Position numbers and translations under genes: made by a program
NCBI GenBank assembly: GCA_902596925.1
Contig: CACJVT010000005.1
Location: forward strand, 1-64,000
Direction of reading: 5' to 3'
Length of the DNA: 64,000 nt
From: an uncultured Pelagibacteraceae bacterium
GTDB lineage: Bacteria; Pseudomonadota; Alphaproteobacteria; Pelagibacterales; Pelagibacteraceae
Shown: in pieces, positions 55,955 through 64,000 of the stretch
Layout: each line of letters opens with the position of its first letter
How positions within the stretch are numbered: the stretch's first letter is position 1
The notes under the pieces: generated by a model
Told to the model about the DNA's origin: nothing
Database searches by the model: none
Seen by the model: only the letters and a program-made list of their open reading frames with translations

Positions 55955-56307
55955 GCCAGATAAACGACTTATCGCTTTAAGTAATTAAAGAGGAAAGTCC
56001 GGGCTCCGCAAGGATACAGTGCCAGGTAATACCTGGCGGGGGCAACCCTAGGGATAGTGCCACAGAAAATAAACCGCCATAACATGGCAAGGGTGAAAAG
56101 GTGTGGTAAGAGCACACCGGTTCTATTGGTAACAATGAACGCTGGAAAACCCCACTGGGAGCAAGACTAAGTAGAGGTGACATTGTTGAAAAACTAAAAG
56201 CCATCCTTGGCTAGTCACCTGGGTTAGTCGCTTGAGTTTGGAAGTGATTTCAAACCTAGAGAAATGATAGGTTTAAATGACAGAACCCGGCTTATAGTTT
56301 ATCTGGC
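55955..56307 (+). ncRNA. rnpB: RNase P RNA (class A)
   Basis: This catalytic RNA matures tRNA 5' ends. Its ends pair as helix P1 (GCCAGATAAAC with GTTTATCTGGC), which defines the gene at about 353 nt. The universally conserved core is present: AGAGGAAAGTCCGGGCTC just after P2/P3, and GACAGAACCCGGCTTATAG near the 3' end; together these form P4 and its joining strands. An internal block with GGTAAGAGCACACCGG is typical of class A RNAs. It lies between the amidase gene and the mraZ promoter. No intrinsic terminator with a T-run is evident after it. Confidence 0.97.
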
Positions 56308-56388
56308 AAACTTTTCTTAATTCTAACCATCAACAATTTATGAAATAAATTATTCAAATTTGCTCATTTAAACTATAAATTGTATGTA

Positions 56389-56431
56389 TTGACACCTAGC
56401 TTAAAAACCCATAATATCCCATATATTCCCA
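56389..56431 (+). promoter_or_regulatory. mraZ promoter overlapped by three MraZ boxes
   Basis: TTGACA (56389-56394) and TAATAT (56412-56417) are 17 bp apart, a near-consensus sigma-70 promoter 43 nt before the mraZ ATG. On the minus strand three copies of TGGGN lie at 56427-56431, 56417-56421 and 56407-56411, exactly 10 bp apart. This is the repeat pattern to which MraZ is known to bind in E. coli, but here in inverse orientation and lying across the -10 and start region. That suggests autorepression of the division cluster. Apart from this and rnpB, the 56308-56388 stretch shows nothing I recognise. Confidence 0.75.
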
Positions 56432-56460
56432 TATAAAGGGAATAAAGGAATTTATGGTTT

Positions 56461-56916
56461 ATGTTTTTATCAACCTACGAAAACAAATTAGACAAAAAAG
56501 GAAGGGTGTCGGTGCCGGCAAGTTTTAGATCTTACTTATCTAATTTAGGTTATAATGGAGTGATTTGTTATCCATCATTTAACAATCAATCAATAGAGGC
56601 ATGGCCCCAAGATAGAGTCGAAAAAATTTCAAATTCAATAGACACTTTAAATCCATTTGAAGAAAAAAGAGACTTTTTTGCTACATCAATATTATCAGAA
56701 AGTATAAATTTACAATTTGACAGCGAAGGAAGAATTTCACTTACACCAAAATTACTAAAACATGCAAAAATTAAAAATAGCATGGTGTTTGTTGGTCAAG
56801 GCAAGACTTTTCAGATATGGGAACCAACAATTTTTGAAAAATTTAAGGTCACTGCAAGAAGAAAAGCAAATTTAAATCGTGCGAGTCTTAAATGGGAGAA
56901 TCAATTAAATAAATAA
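56461..56916 (+). CDS. mraZ: Division/cell-wall cluster regulator MraZ
   Basis: MraZ is an AbrB-fold DNA-binding protein that represses the dcw cluster from TGGGN repeats. The 151-residue protein has the two swapped-hairpin MraZ repeats: [20 protein letters not shown] (residues 6-25) and [19 protein letters not shown] (about 81-99), each with the D..GR signature. AAGGAA 10 nt before the ATG at 56461 serves as the ribosome binding site; an ATG 7 nt earlier is out of frame. It is followed after 19 nt by ftsZ rather than by rsmH, which is unusual. Confidence 0.95.
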   Translation: MFLSTYENKLDKKGRVSVPASFRSYLSNLGYNGVICYPSFNNQSIEAWPQDRVEKISNSIDTLNPFEEKRDFFATSILSESINLQFDSEGRISLTPKLLKHAKIKNSMVFVGQGKTFQIWEPTIFEKFKVTARRKANLNRASLKWENQLNK

Positions 56917-56920
56917 AAAA

Positions 56921-56927
56921 GAGGGGG
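56921..56927 (+). promoter_or_regulatory. Strong Shine-Dalgarno of ftsZ
   Basis: GAGGGGG lies 8 nt before the ftsZ ATG (56936). It is one of only two strong sites of this kind I noticed in the window (the other is atpE) and fits the need for high FtsZ levels compared with neighbouring division genes. Confidence 0.7.
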
Positions 56928-56935
56928 ATAACATA

Positions 56936-58402
56936 ATGACAATTAACTTTAAAACTCCAGAGATAAGAGAGTTACAACCAAGACTTTTGGTAATGGGAGT
57001 GGGCGGTGCAGGTGGAAATGCAATAAACGAAATGATTGAAAATGGTATGCAAGGCGTTGAATTCATTGCTGTTAATACTGATGCACAAGATCTTAAACAT
57101 AGTAAAGCAAAATCAAAAATTCAAATTGGTTTAAATCTAACTAAAGGTCTTGGCGCAGGTGCAAAAATTGATATAGGTCAAGCAGCAGCTGATGAGTCGC
57201 TAAATGATATCGTTAATGTTTTACAAGGTGCAAATATGGTTTTTATAGCCGCTGGAATGGGTGGTGGAACAGGAACAGGTGCTGCACACGTAATTGCAAG
57301 AGCTGCAAAAGAATTAAATATTTTAACTGTCGGCGTAGTGACACTGCCATTTTTATATGAGGGTCCTTCAAGAATGAGAAGAGCTCAAATTGGTCTTGAG
57401 GAATTAAGAAAACATGTGGATACAATTATTGTAATTCCCAATCAAAATTTATTCAAAATAGCAAATGAACAAACTACATTTGAGGAGTCCTTCAATCTAT
57501 CAAATAATGTTTTAATGCATGGGGTTCAAAGTGTAACAGATTTAATGGTAAGACCCGGGATCATTAATTTAGATTTTGCTGATGTTGAAACGGTTATGGC
57601 ATCTATGGGTAAAGCCATGATGGGAACAGGAGAAGCTGAGGGTGAAGGTAGATCTATGAAAGCCACTGAGATGGCAATCAGTAATCCTTTAATTGATGAC
57701 TATACTTTAAAAGGTGCAAAAGGATTACTTGTCAATATTACAGGCGGAAAAGATCTTAAGTTATTTGAAGTTGATGAAGTGGTTAACAAAATAAGATCTG
57801 AAGTTGAGGCTGATGCAGAGGTAATTATAGGTGCAATAACCGATCCATCTCTTGAAGGAAAAATTAGAGTATCAATTGTTGCAACGGCTTTAGATGGACA
57901 ACAACCTGAGACAAAATCAGTAATCAATATGGTACATAGGATCCAAAATAGAAATCCTGGATACTCTGATTTTTCAAATTTAGGATCTAATACCTCTTTT
58001 AATTTTTCAACTAGCACCCCAATCTCAAGTGGCGCTAATGCTTTAAAATTAGAGAATGAAGTATCAACTGAAAATGTTAGTGAGACTGTCGCGAATGAAA
58101 ATATTAATCAAATTAATGATCAATATCACGAGGAATTATTAAAAAATCAACAAGCTGAAAGTTTAGTTGAAAACACTAGTAATGATGAGGAAAGTTCTTT
58201 TACTCAAGAAGCTTTTAACGATTCAACTAATGAAGATGAGATAAAAAATGATTTAAAAGAGTTTGGAGTAGATAGTGATGCACCAGACTTATTTAGCTCT
58301 GAAAACGAGACCTCTTCAACAGAAAGTCTTTTGTCCCAAGAAAATGAAGATGAAGAGGACGACTTAGAGATACCAGCATTTTTAAGAAGACAAAAAAATT
58401 AA
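56936..58402 (+). CDS. ftsZ: Cell division GTPase FtsZ
   Basis: FtsZ forms the cytokinetic Z ring. The 488-residue protein has [13 protein letters not shown] near residue 21, the tubulin signature GGGTGTG at 109-115 and the T7 catalytic loop region [12 protein letters not shown] GTPase/C-terminal core runs to about residue 325. A variable acidic linker (about 330-470) follows, then the conserved C-terminal peptide EIPAFLRRQ that binds FtsA and other partners. The gene sits between mraZ and rsmH near the start of the cluster, whereas it is normally near the end. Its start has a strong ribosome binding site. Confidence 0.97.
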   Translation: MTINFKTPEIRELQPRLLVMGVGGAGGNAINEMIENGMQGVEFIAVNTDAQDLKHSKAKSKIQIGLNLTKGLGAGAKIDIGQAAADESLNDIVNVLQGANMVFIAAGMGGGTGTGAAHVIARAAKELNILTVGVVTLPFLYEGPSRMRRAQIGLEELRKHVDTIIVIPNQNLFKIANEQTTFEESFNLSNNVLMHGVQSVTDLMVRPGIINLDFADVETVMASMGKAMMGTGEAEGEGRSMKATEMAISNPLIDDYTLKGAKGLLVNITGGKDLKLFEVDEVVNKIRSEVEADAEVIIGAITDPSLEGKIRVSIVATALDGQQPETKSVINMVHRIQNRNPGYSDFSNLGSNTSFNFSTSTPISSGANALKLENEVSTENVSETVANENINQINDQYHEELLKNQQAESLVENTSNDEESSFTQEAFNDSTNEDEIKNDLKEFGVDSDAPDLFSSENETSSTESLLSQENEDEEDDLEIPAFLRRQKN

Positions 58403-58420
58403 TGGTCTTCGTAAAAATAA

Positions 58421-59431
58421 ATGGAAGCCACCATAGTACAGGATAAAACAAAACATTATCCAGTACTGCTAAAAGAAATTATTAGCATTATTACCCCTCA
58501 ATATGGTGGCACATTTATTGACTGTACATTTGGTCAAGGTGGTTACACTCGAGAAATTCTTAAGAATAAAGATAACAAAGTAATTGGTTTTGATAGAGAT
58601 TCTGAAAGTTTAAAAATTGCAAAAGAAATTGAAAAGAAATTTCCGAACCGATTTATCTTTAAGAATTTAAGTTTTAGTAAATTAGGAAATTTAAAACTCA
58701 AAAATGAAAACATCAGAGGTGTATTATTTGATTTAGGTTATTCATATACTCAAATTAAAGATCCGAAAAAAGGATTATCATTTAATTCTAGCGGTTCATT
58801 AGATATGAGGATGGGTCTAAATAAATTTTCAGCTAAAGAAGCAATAAATAAATTAGATGGAAAAAGCCTTGTTAAAATTTTCAAATCTTTTGGCGATGAA
58901 AGAGATGCAAAATTAATCGTTAAAAATATTCTTAAAGATAGATTGGTAAAAGAAATAGATACCCCTCATTTAGTAAAAATTATTGAAAAATCAAAAAAAG
59001 GAAATAATAAAAAAATTCATTCCGCAACAAAAGTTTTTCAGGCATTAAGAATTTTTGTTAATAAAGAAATAAGTGAGTTAATTTATGGAATGATCCATGC
59101 AGCCAAAGTTTTAAAAAAAGATGGTATTTTGGTTATTGTAACTTTTCATTCTTTAGAGGATAAAATTGTAAAATATTTCTTTAGAAGTCTCTCAGAACAC
59201 AAAAGTGTATCTAGATACCAACCTGAGGAAATACATGAAGAAATCTTATTTAACTTACTTCAAAAAAAGCCAATAGTGCCATCAAGTCTAGAACTAAAAG
59301 AAAACCCTCCCTCTAGGTCTGCAAAATTAAGGTGCTTAATTAAAAAGGAAAATTTTTATGACTTTAAAACTGATATTTTAGACAAATTTAAAGATTTAAT
59401 TGAAATTGAAAATCTTGGACTTAACTTATGA
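58421..59431 (+). CDS. rsmH: 16S rRNA (cytosine(1402)-N4)-methyltransferase RsmH (MraW)
   Basis: RsmH methylates N4 of C1402 in the ribosomal decoding centre. The 336-residue protein shows [13 protein letters not shown] near the start and the AdoMet motif [16 protein letters not shown]. It also has [20 protein letters not shown] (usual DLGVSSPQLD.P.RGFSF), [22 protein letters not shown] and [15 protein letters not shown]. The length is typical. It overlaps ftsL by 4 nt. The order rsmH-ftsL-ftsI-mur is standard for dcw clusters, which supports the neighbouring calls. Confidence 0.95.
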   Translation: MEATIVQDKTKHYPVLLKEIISIITPQYGGTFIDCTFGQGGYTREILKNKDNKVIGFDRDSESLKIAKEIEKKFPNRFIFKNLSFSKLGNLKLKNENIRGVLFDLGYSYTQIKDPKKGLSFNSSGSLDMRMGLNKFSAKEAINKLDGKSLVKIFKSFGDERDAKLIVKNILKDRLVKEIDTPHLVKIIEKSKKGNNKKIHSATKVFQALRIFVNKEISELIYGMIHAAKVLKKDGILVIVTFHSLEDKIVKYFFRSLSEHKSVSRYQPEEIHEEILFNLLQKKPIVPSSLELKENPPSRSAKLRCLIKKENFYDFKTDILDKFKDLIEIENLGLNL

Positions 59432-59739
59432 AAAAAATTCTAACTATTAGTTTAATTTTTTCACTTATTGTAATCACCTCTTTTATAAAAAATTCTACAA
59501 AGAAAATTGATGAGGAATTATTTAGTTTAAAAGAGAATATATCAGAGTTAAATTTAGAATTAAATAATGTGAAACTTGAATTTGATTATTTAAGCTCTCC
59601 AGAAAAGCTGATTAGCTATCAAAATCTTTATTTTGAAAATAAATTAACGCAAAAGAGTATAAATGAAATTGAAATTATTGACTTAACAAAGGAAAAAATT
59701 CTTACAAACAATGTCAAAATTATAGATAGCGAAAAATAA
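59428..59739 (+). CDS. ftsL: FtsL-like division protein
   Basis: This 103-residue bitopic protein has one membrane helix ([16 protein letters not shown], residues 4-19) and then a periplasmic coiled coil (30-60). The segment [17 protein letters not shown] (about 49-65) matches the end of the FtsL/FtsB-type domain in Alphaproteobacteria. FtsL links FtsB/FtsQ with the FtsWI synthase. Sequence conservation is low in this family, so the call leans on position between rsmH and ftsI, size and topology. The start overlaps rsmH by 4 nt. Confidence 0.82.
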   Translation: MKKILTISLIFSLIVITSFIKNSTKKIDEELFSLKENISELNLELNNVKLEFDYLSSPEKLISYQNLYFENKLTQKSINEIEIIDLTKEKILTNNVKIIDSEK

Positions 59740-59743
59740 TGAT

Positions 59744-61414
59744 ATGAAGTTTATTCTCCAAGAAAACAAAGAGGAATTTGAATTTAAAAGTGACAAAAAA
59801 AATTTTGATATTAGATTTAATAGAATTGCATTTATTTTTTTTATTTTTTTCCTTATTTCTATAATTTATTGTATTCATCTTACTCATCTGGGATCTAGAG
59901 ATTTAAATTCCAATGTTTCAAAGAATTATGGCTCTTTTAATAAAATTCAGAGAGCAAATATTTTAGACCGAAACAATCATTTTTTAGCAAAAACTGTTAA
60001 TTCAATTGATATTGGAATAAATCCAGTTGAAGCGATAGATAAAAAAAAATTACTACTTAATCTAAAATATATCTTTCCTGATAAAGATTTTGAATTAATT
60101 AATTCAAAACTTTCAAAAGATAAATTTTTTTGGTTTGAAAAAAAAATTTCAGATGAGAATTATGAGAAAATTATGATGTTAGGTGATAAATCAATTAAAC
60201 CACATGAAAATCTTATAAGAGTTTATCCACAAAAAAATTTATTTAGTCATATAATAGGACAGATAGATGATGATAACTTGGGGATTTCTGGATTAGAGAA
60301 ATCGTTAGATGTAGATTTAAAAAAAAACGATAAATCTATTCAACTTACTGTCGATAAAGATATTCAGTTCCTGATAAGAGAAGAGTTAATAAGGTTTAAT
60401 AAAATATTTAAAACTAAAGGTAGTGCCTCAATTTTAATGGATATTGATAATGGTGAGATATTATCAATTATTTCGCTGCCTGATTTTGACCCTAATCAAA
60501 GAGAAAATATTACAGATTTGAATTATATTAATAGAGCAACTAAAGGTGTTTATGAATTAGGTTCTGTTTTTAAAACTTTTACCTTGGCAGCAGCCTTAAA
60601 TGAAAAGATAATAGAGCCAAATACTGAATTTAAAAATTTAGAAAAAAATATTACTTGTGGAAAAAATAAAATAAGTGAATATGACAAAAAAATTCCCTCG
60701 AACTTAACTGCTGAAGAAATATTAATCCGCTCAGGCAACATAGGTTCGGTAAGAATCGGCCAAGCAATTGGGATTGAAAAATATAAAAAATTTTTAAATG
60801 ATCTTGACTTAATTAACTCAATACAATTTGACATAGAGGAAATGGGTAAACCAATACCCTTTAATTGGGGAAAGTGTAAGCTTGCAACAACTTCATATGG
60901 ACATGGAATAACTACTACAATTTTACAATTGACTAGCGCTTACTCTACTATTGCTAACGGTGGTTTTAGGATCAATCCAACTCTTATAAAAAAAGAAAAA
61001 TATATTAAAGGAGAAAGAATTTTAGAGGAAAATGTTTCATCAAATCTTGTTTCAATATTAAGAAAAATTGTAACTACAAAAGAAGGTACAGCAACTCTAG
61101 CTAATGTAGAAGGTTATGAGGTTGCAGGAAAAACTGGTACCGCAGAAAAAATACTAGAGGGTGGATACTCTCGGAAAAAGATTAATACTTTTGCTTCAGT
61201 ATTTCCAGCCTCAAATCCTAAGTACAGCTTAGTTGTGATGTTGGATGAGCCTAAAACAAATAGTGAGTACGTTTATAATTATAGAGATGGATCAGGAATA
61301 AAATACAAAGGAACTCCTTTTAATACTGCAGGTTGGACTTCAGTTGAAGTTGTTGGTCAAATTATAGAAAAGATTGGGCCTATTTTAGCCACAAAATACG
61401 CGCAAATTAATTAA
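59744..61414 (+). CDS. ftsI: Septal peptidoglycan transpeptidase FtsI (PBP3)
   Basis: FtsI is the division-specific transpeptidase. The 556-residue protein has a short cytoplasmic tail, one membrane helix (about 27-45), the class B PBP pedestal (RANILDRNNHFLAKTV near residue 70) and the transpeptidase domain. Catalytic motifs are SVFK (Ser274-Lys277), SGN (330-332) and KTGTAE (from 463). The length is typical. It starts 4 nt after ftsL and ends 2 nt before murE-murF. No C-terminal PASTA domain is present. Confidence 0.95.
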   Translation: MKFILQENKEEFEFKSDKKNFDIRFNRIAFIFFIFFLISIIYCIHLTHLGSRDLNSNVSKNYGSFNKIQRANILDRNNHFLAKTVNSIDIGINPVEAIDKKKLLLNLKYIFPDKDFELINSKLSKDKFFWFEKKISDENYEKIMMLGDKSIKPHENLIRVYPQKNLFSHIIGQIDDDNLGISGLEKSLDVDLKKNDKSIQLTVDKDIQFLIREELIRFNKIFKTKGSASILMDIDNGEILSIISLPDFDPNQRENITDLNYINRATKGVYELGSVFKTFTLAAALNEKIIEPNTEFKNLEKNITCGKNKISEYDKKIPSNLTAEEILIRSGNIGSVRIGQAIGIEKYKKFLNDLDLINSIQFDIEEMGKPIPFNWGKCKLATTSYGHGITTTILQLTSAYSTIANGGFRINPTLIKKEKYIKGERILEENVSSNLVSILRKIVTTKEGTATLANVEGYEVAGKTGTAEKILEGGYSRKKINTFASVFPASNPKYSLVVMLDEPKTNSEYVYNYRDGSGIKYKGTPFNTAGWTSVEVVGQIIEKIGPILATKYAQIN

Positions 61415-61416
61415 CA

Positions 61417-64000
61417 ATGTTATTAGGCAATTATTTTACCAATATAGATAATAGTAAAAAAAAAATTTTTTTCTCAGGGATTTCATTCAATTCAAAAAAT
61501 ATTAAAAAAGATAATATTTTTTTTGCTATAAAAGGGAATAATTTTGATGGAAATAAATTTATTTCTATTGCAATAAAAAAAGGCTCTAAAATTATTATAA
61601 GCGAGAAACGAATTACAAATCTTCAAAAAGATATTTTATTCATTCATACTAAGAATATAAGAAAACTTTTAGCAGAAGTCGCTTTTAAAATTTATAAGAA
61701 TAAACCAAATAATTTAATTGCTGTAACTGGAACAAATGGAAAATCATCTGTTTCAGATTTTTATTTTCAATTGTTAAAACTTAATAAAATAAAAGTCGCC
61801 TCAATCGGAACATTAGGTGTAAAATCGAAAAATATAAGACGAAATTTACAAAATACTACGATAGACCCAATTCGAATGGGACAAATATTATCTAAATTAA
61901 AATCTCTAAAAATTAACAATGTAATTATGGAAGCATCCAGCCATGGTCTAACTCAACATAGGTTGGATGGTCTAAAGTTTTCATCTGGTATTTTCACAAA
62001 TTTATCTCAAGATCACCTAGATTATCATAAAAATTTTAAAGAATATTTTAAAGCAAAACAGTACCTCTTTGAAAATTTGATAGGAAAGAAAGGAAATGTA
62101 ATAACAGATGAAACATTACCAGAATTTAAAAGAATAAAAAAAATCGCAATTTCTAGAAAATTGAAATTGCAGGTTTTAAATAATAGCAAAAATCAATTTC
62201 AAATTTTATCTCATAGTTATAGAGGTGAGAAACAAATATTAAAAATTAGATACTATAATCTAACAAGAGAAATAAATTTAAATCTTATTGGAAAAATACA
62301 ATTAAAAAATATTTTAATGGCGATTATTGCAGCAAAAAATAGTAATATAGGTTTAATCAAGATTCTAAATGTTTTATCACAACTTAAGCCAATAGATGGA
62401 AGACTTGAAAAAATAGGTAAAATCAAAAATAGGTCTAAAGTAATACTTGATTATGCACACACACCAGATGCACTTAGAATATGTCTTTCAAATCTTAAAG
62501 AGCAATTTCCGAATAAAAAAATAATTTTACTCTTTGGTTGTGGTGGAAATAGAGATCAAAATAAAAGATTTAAAATGGGAAAGATTGCATGTGATTATTC
62601 TAACGAAATTTATTTAACAGATGATAATCCTAGATTTGAAGATCCAAGAAAAATAAGAGATGATATTAAAAAGGGTATTCAAGACACTTCGATAAAAGAA
62701 ATTCCTGATAGAAAAAAAGCTATTTCTGAGGCCATCAAAAATTTAAATACAGGTGATATTTTGTTGGTTGCTGGAAAAGGTCATGAGAAAACTCAAGATT
62801 TTGGTAAAAAGAAAATTTATTTTTCAGACAAAAAAATTATTTTAGATTGTATTAAACTTAAGAATACAAACTTATCAAAAAACTTTAAGATAAATATTAT
62901 TAAAGAATTATCGAAAATCAAAAATAAAATTCCTTTAGTAAAAGCAGATAAAGCAAGAATTAATTCCAAAGAGGTAAATAAGAATGATATCTTTTTTGCT
63001 ATTAAAGGAAAAAAAAATGATGGAAATAAATATATTGGAGAGGCTTTTAAAAAAAAAGCATCCTTAGTTGTAGTAAATAAAGTTCAAAATAAATTTAATA
63101 GCAAACGTCAAATAAAAGTAAGAAATACACTAAAATTTATGACTGAAATTTCAAAAATATTTAGACAAAATATCGATACAAATATCATAGCTATTACAGG
63201 AAGTTGTGGAAAAACTACTCTCAAAGAATTATTAGGCAATGTGTTAGGAAAGATTTCTAGTGTTAGTATTTCTCCAAAATCATATAACAATAAATTTGGA
63301 GTTCCATTAAGTTTACTAAATTTAAAACATAGTGATGAATTTGGAGTTTTAGAGGTTGGTATGGATAAAAAAGGGGAAATAGATAATTTAACAAATATTA
63401 TAAAACCGAATGTTGGCTTGATAACTAACATAAATTATGCACATGCAAAAAATTTCAAAAATATCAAACAAATTGCTTTAGCTAAAGCAGAGATAATTAA
63501 AAATATATTACCCAATGGTTTTGTTGTCTTGAATGCTGATGATAGTTTTTTCAAATTACATAAAAAAATTGCTGAAAATAATAATATTAATGTGATTTCT
63601 TTTGGGATCAAAACTAAAAAAGCAAATGTTAAGTTGTCTAATATTAAAAAAGTTAAAAAGACATTTAAAATTAAAGTTAAACTTAATGATAAGTTCAAAT
63701 ATTTTATAATTTCTAATAATTTTCAAAGTAATATTTATAATATTTTAAGCGCTTTAAGTGTAATAAGTATTTACAAAAATGTGCTTAAACTTAATGAAAA
63801 AATTTTCTTAGATTTTAGAAGCCCAGCAGGAAGAGGAGATCATTCTACAATAAAGATAGGTAACAAAAAAATAAACTTAATTGATGAAAGTTATAATTCT
63901 AATCCTCTATCTTTAAAATCAGCCTTAAAAAATTATGACAATATAAATACAAAAAAATATCGTAAATATCTTTTGCTTGGAGATATGATGGAACTTGGTT
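61417..64000 (+). CDS. MurE-MurF fusion: mDAP ligase plus D-Ala-D-Ala ligase (3' end outside window)
   Basis: One open frame runs from ATG at 61417 through the right edge (861 codons, no stop). The first part is MurE, adding meso-diaminopimelate to UDP-MurNAc-dipeptide. It has the P-loop VTGTNGKSS (near 107), EASSHGLTQHRLDG, DYAHTPDALR and the mDAP-selecting DNPR motif in TDDNPRFEDP, with GKGHEKTQ near its end. The frame continues without a stop near 62880 into MurF, which adds D-Ala-D-Ala. That part has its own N-terminal domain (NKNDIFFAIKGKKNDGNKY), P-loop TGSCGKTTLKELL (near 600), EVGMDKKGEID and NADDSFFKL. So both activities are in one polypeptide. The MurF C-terminal domain is cut by the window. 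Confidence 0.92.
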   Translation, partial: MLLGNYFTNIDNSKKKIFFSGISFNSKNIKKDNIFFAIKGNNFDGNKFISIAIKKGSKIIISEKRITNLQKDILFIHTKNIRKLLAEVAFKIYKNKPNNLIAVTGTNGKSSVSDFYFQLLKLNKIKVASIGTLGVKSKNIRRNLQNTTIDPIRMGQILSKLKSLKINNVIMEASSHGLTQHRLDGLKFSSGIFTNLSQDHLDYHKNFKEYFKAKQYLFENLIGKKGNVITDETLPEFKRIKKIAISRKLKLQVLNNSKNQFQILSHSYRGEKQILKIRYYNLTREINLNLIGKIQLKNILMAIIAAKNSNIGLIKILNVLSQLKPIDGRLEKIGKIKNRSKVILDYAHTPDALRICLSNLKEQFPNKKIILLFGCGGNRDQNKRFKMGKIACDYSNEIYLTDDNPRFEDPRKIRDDIKKGIQDTSIKEIPDRKKAISEAIKNLNTGDILLVAGKGHEKTQDFGKKKIYFSDKKIILDCIKLKNTNLSKNFKINIIKELSKIKNKIPLVKADKARINSKEVNKNDIFFAIKGKKNDGNKYIGEAFKKKASLVVVNKVQNKFNSKRQIKVRNTLKFMTEISKIFRQNIDTNIIAITGSCGKTTLKELLGNVLGKISSVSISPKSYNNKFGVPLSLLNLKHSDEFGVLEVGMDKKGEIDNLTNIIKPNVGLITNINYAHAKNFKNIKQIALAKAEIIKNILPNGFVVLNADDSFFKLHKKIAENNNINVISFGIKTKKANVKLSNIKKVKKTFKIKVKLNDKFKYFIISNNFQSNIYNILSALSVISIYKNVLKLNEKIFLDFRSPAGRGDHSTIKIGNKKINLIDESYNSNPLSLKSALKNYDNINTKKYRKYLLLGDMMELG

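Noticed and set aside
55977-56204. A 75-residue minus-strand frame
   Set aside because: It lies wholly inside RNase P RNA on the opposite strand; the RNA's higher GC content keeps stops away.
56412-56450. The run around 56428-56440 (tcccatataaaggga) as a separate operator palindrome
   Set aside because: It is an imperfect palindrome formed by the last MraZ box and a nearby GGGA; the 10-bp spaced boxes explain the conserved pattern better.
57700-58017. A 105-residue minus-strand frame opposite ftsZ
   Set aside because: It is antisense to a conserved part of ftsZ and shows no domain or ribosome binding site.
63108-63431. A 107-residue minus-strand frame opposite the MurF part of the fusion
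   Set aside because: It is a hydrophobic shadow of the MurF P-loop region with no independent support.

Overview
The window is a dense, very AT-rich bacterial chromosome segment. Protein families, gene order and base composition point to a streamlined marine alphaproteobacterium of the SAR11 group (Candidatus Pelagibacter or a close relative). The main signs are a separate b' subunit gene in the Fo operon, CcrM, an MLA system, bc1 complex genes, retinal biosynthesis genes, a class A RNase P RNA, almost no intergenic DNA and adenine-rich codon use. This taxonomic call is an inference from content, not from a marker-gene tree. There are no insertion sequences, no CRISPR array, no rRNA and no recognisable prophage.

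Layout. 1-10969 (minus strand) is one head-to-tail chain: dciA-like, dsbA-like, smc, the ATP synthase Fo genes (atpI, B, E, F', F), then crtI, crtB, crtY, blh and ispH. This joins proton-driven ATP synthesis to the pathway that makes retinal, the chromophore of proteorhodopsin (the opsin gene itself is not here). 10970-21249 holds DNA repair and modification genes (mutY, a family 4 UDG-like gene, rnhB, ccrM), ispE, tRNA-Gln directly abutting cca, greA, hemF and trmL. 21341-23895 is petABC (cytochrome bc1). 23872-29823 is a housekeeping run (ychF, pth, rplY, prs, pgeF, midA-like, lgt). 30100-32510 is a MarR / OmpR-type regulator / histidine kinase set. 33455-39201 carries pgsA, a twice-frameshifted uvrC, folB, a pteridine-reductase-like SDR and uvrB. 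39238-48335 holds aspC, an unusual ADP-ribosylglycohydrolase-like gene beside trxB, an ELM1-like gene overlapping a 2OG-Fe(II) oxygenase, and carAB. 48461-52591 is yqeY-dnaG-rpoD. 52594-53710 has two tRNA genes flanking one methyltransferase gene. 53722-55113 is mlaC-mlaA, 55179-55910 an amidase, 55955-56307 rnpB. 56389 to the right edge is the start of a division/cell-wall cluster: mraZ, ftsZ, rsmH, ftsL, ftsI and a fused murE-murF that runs off the window.

Themes. Gene packing is extreme. All nine convergent junctions overlap or are at most 11 nt apart, four of them sharing stop codons in a 4-nt overlap. At several places the reading frame or RNA departs from the family norm: an SMC with no room for a hinge, a DnaG zinc ribbon and a UDG that have lost metal-ligand cysteines, a tRNA-Val whose T-loop lacks TTC, a glycohydrolase whose metal motif has become GGCNCSR, and uvrC broken at two A-tracts. 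Regulatory sites that can be read directly are a ccrM promoter with GANTC sites inside it and a mraZ promoter overlapped by three TGGGN boxes at 10-bp spacing. I found no single clearly new multi-gene system. The best candidates for undescribed biology are the trxB / Cys-motif glycohydrolase pair, the ELM1-like / oxygenase pair, the hingeless SMC and the aberrant tRNA-Val.
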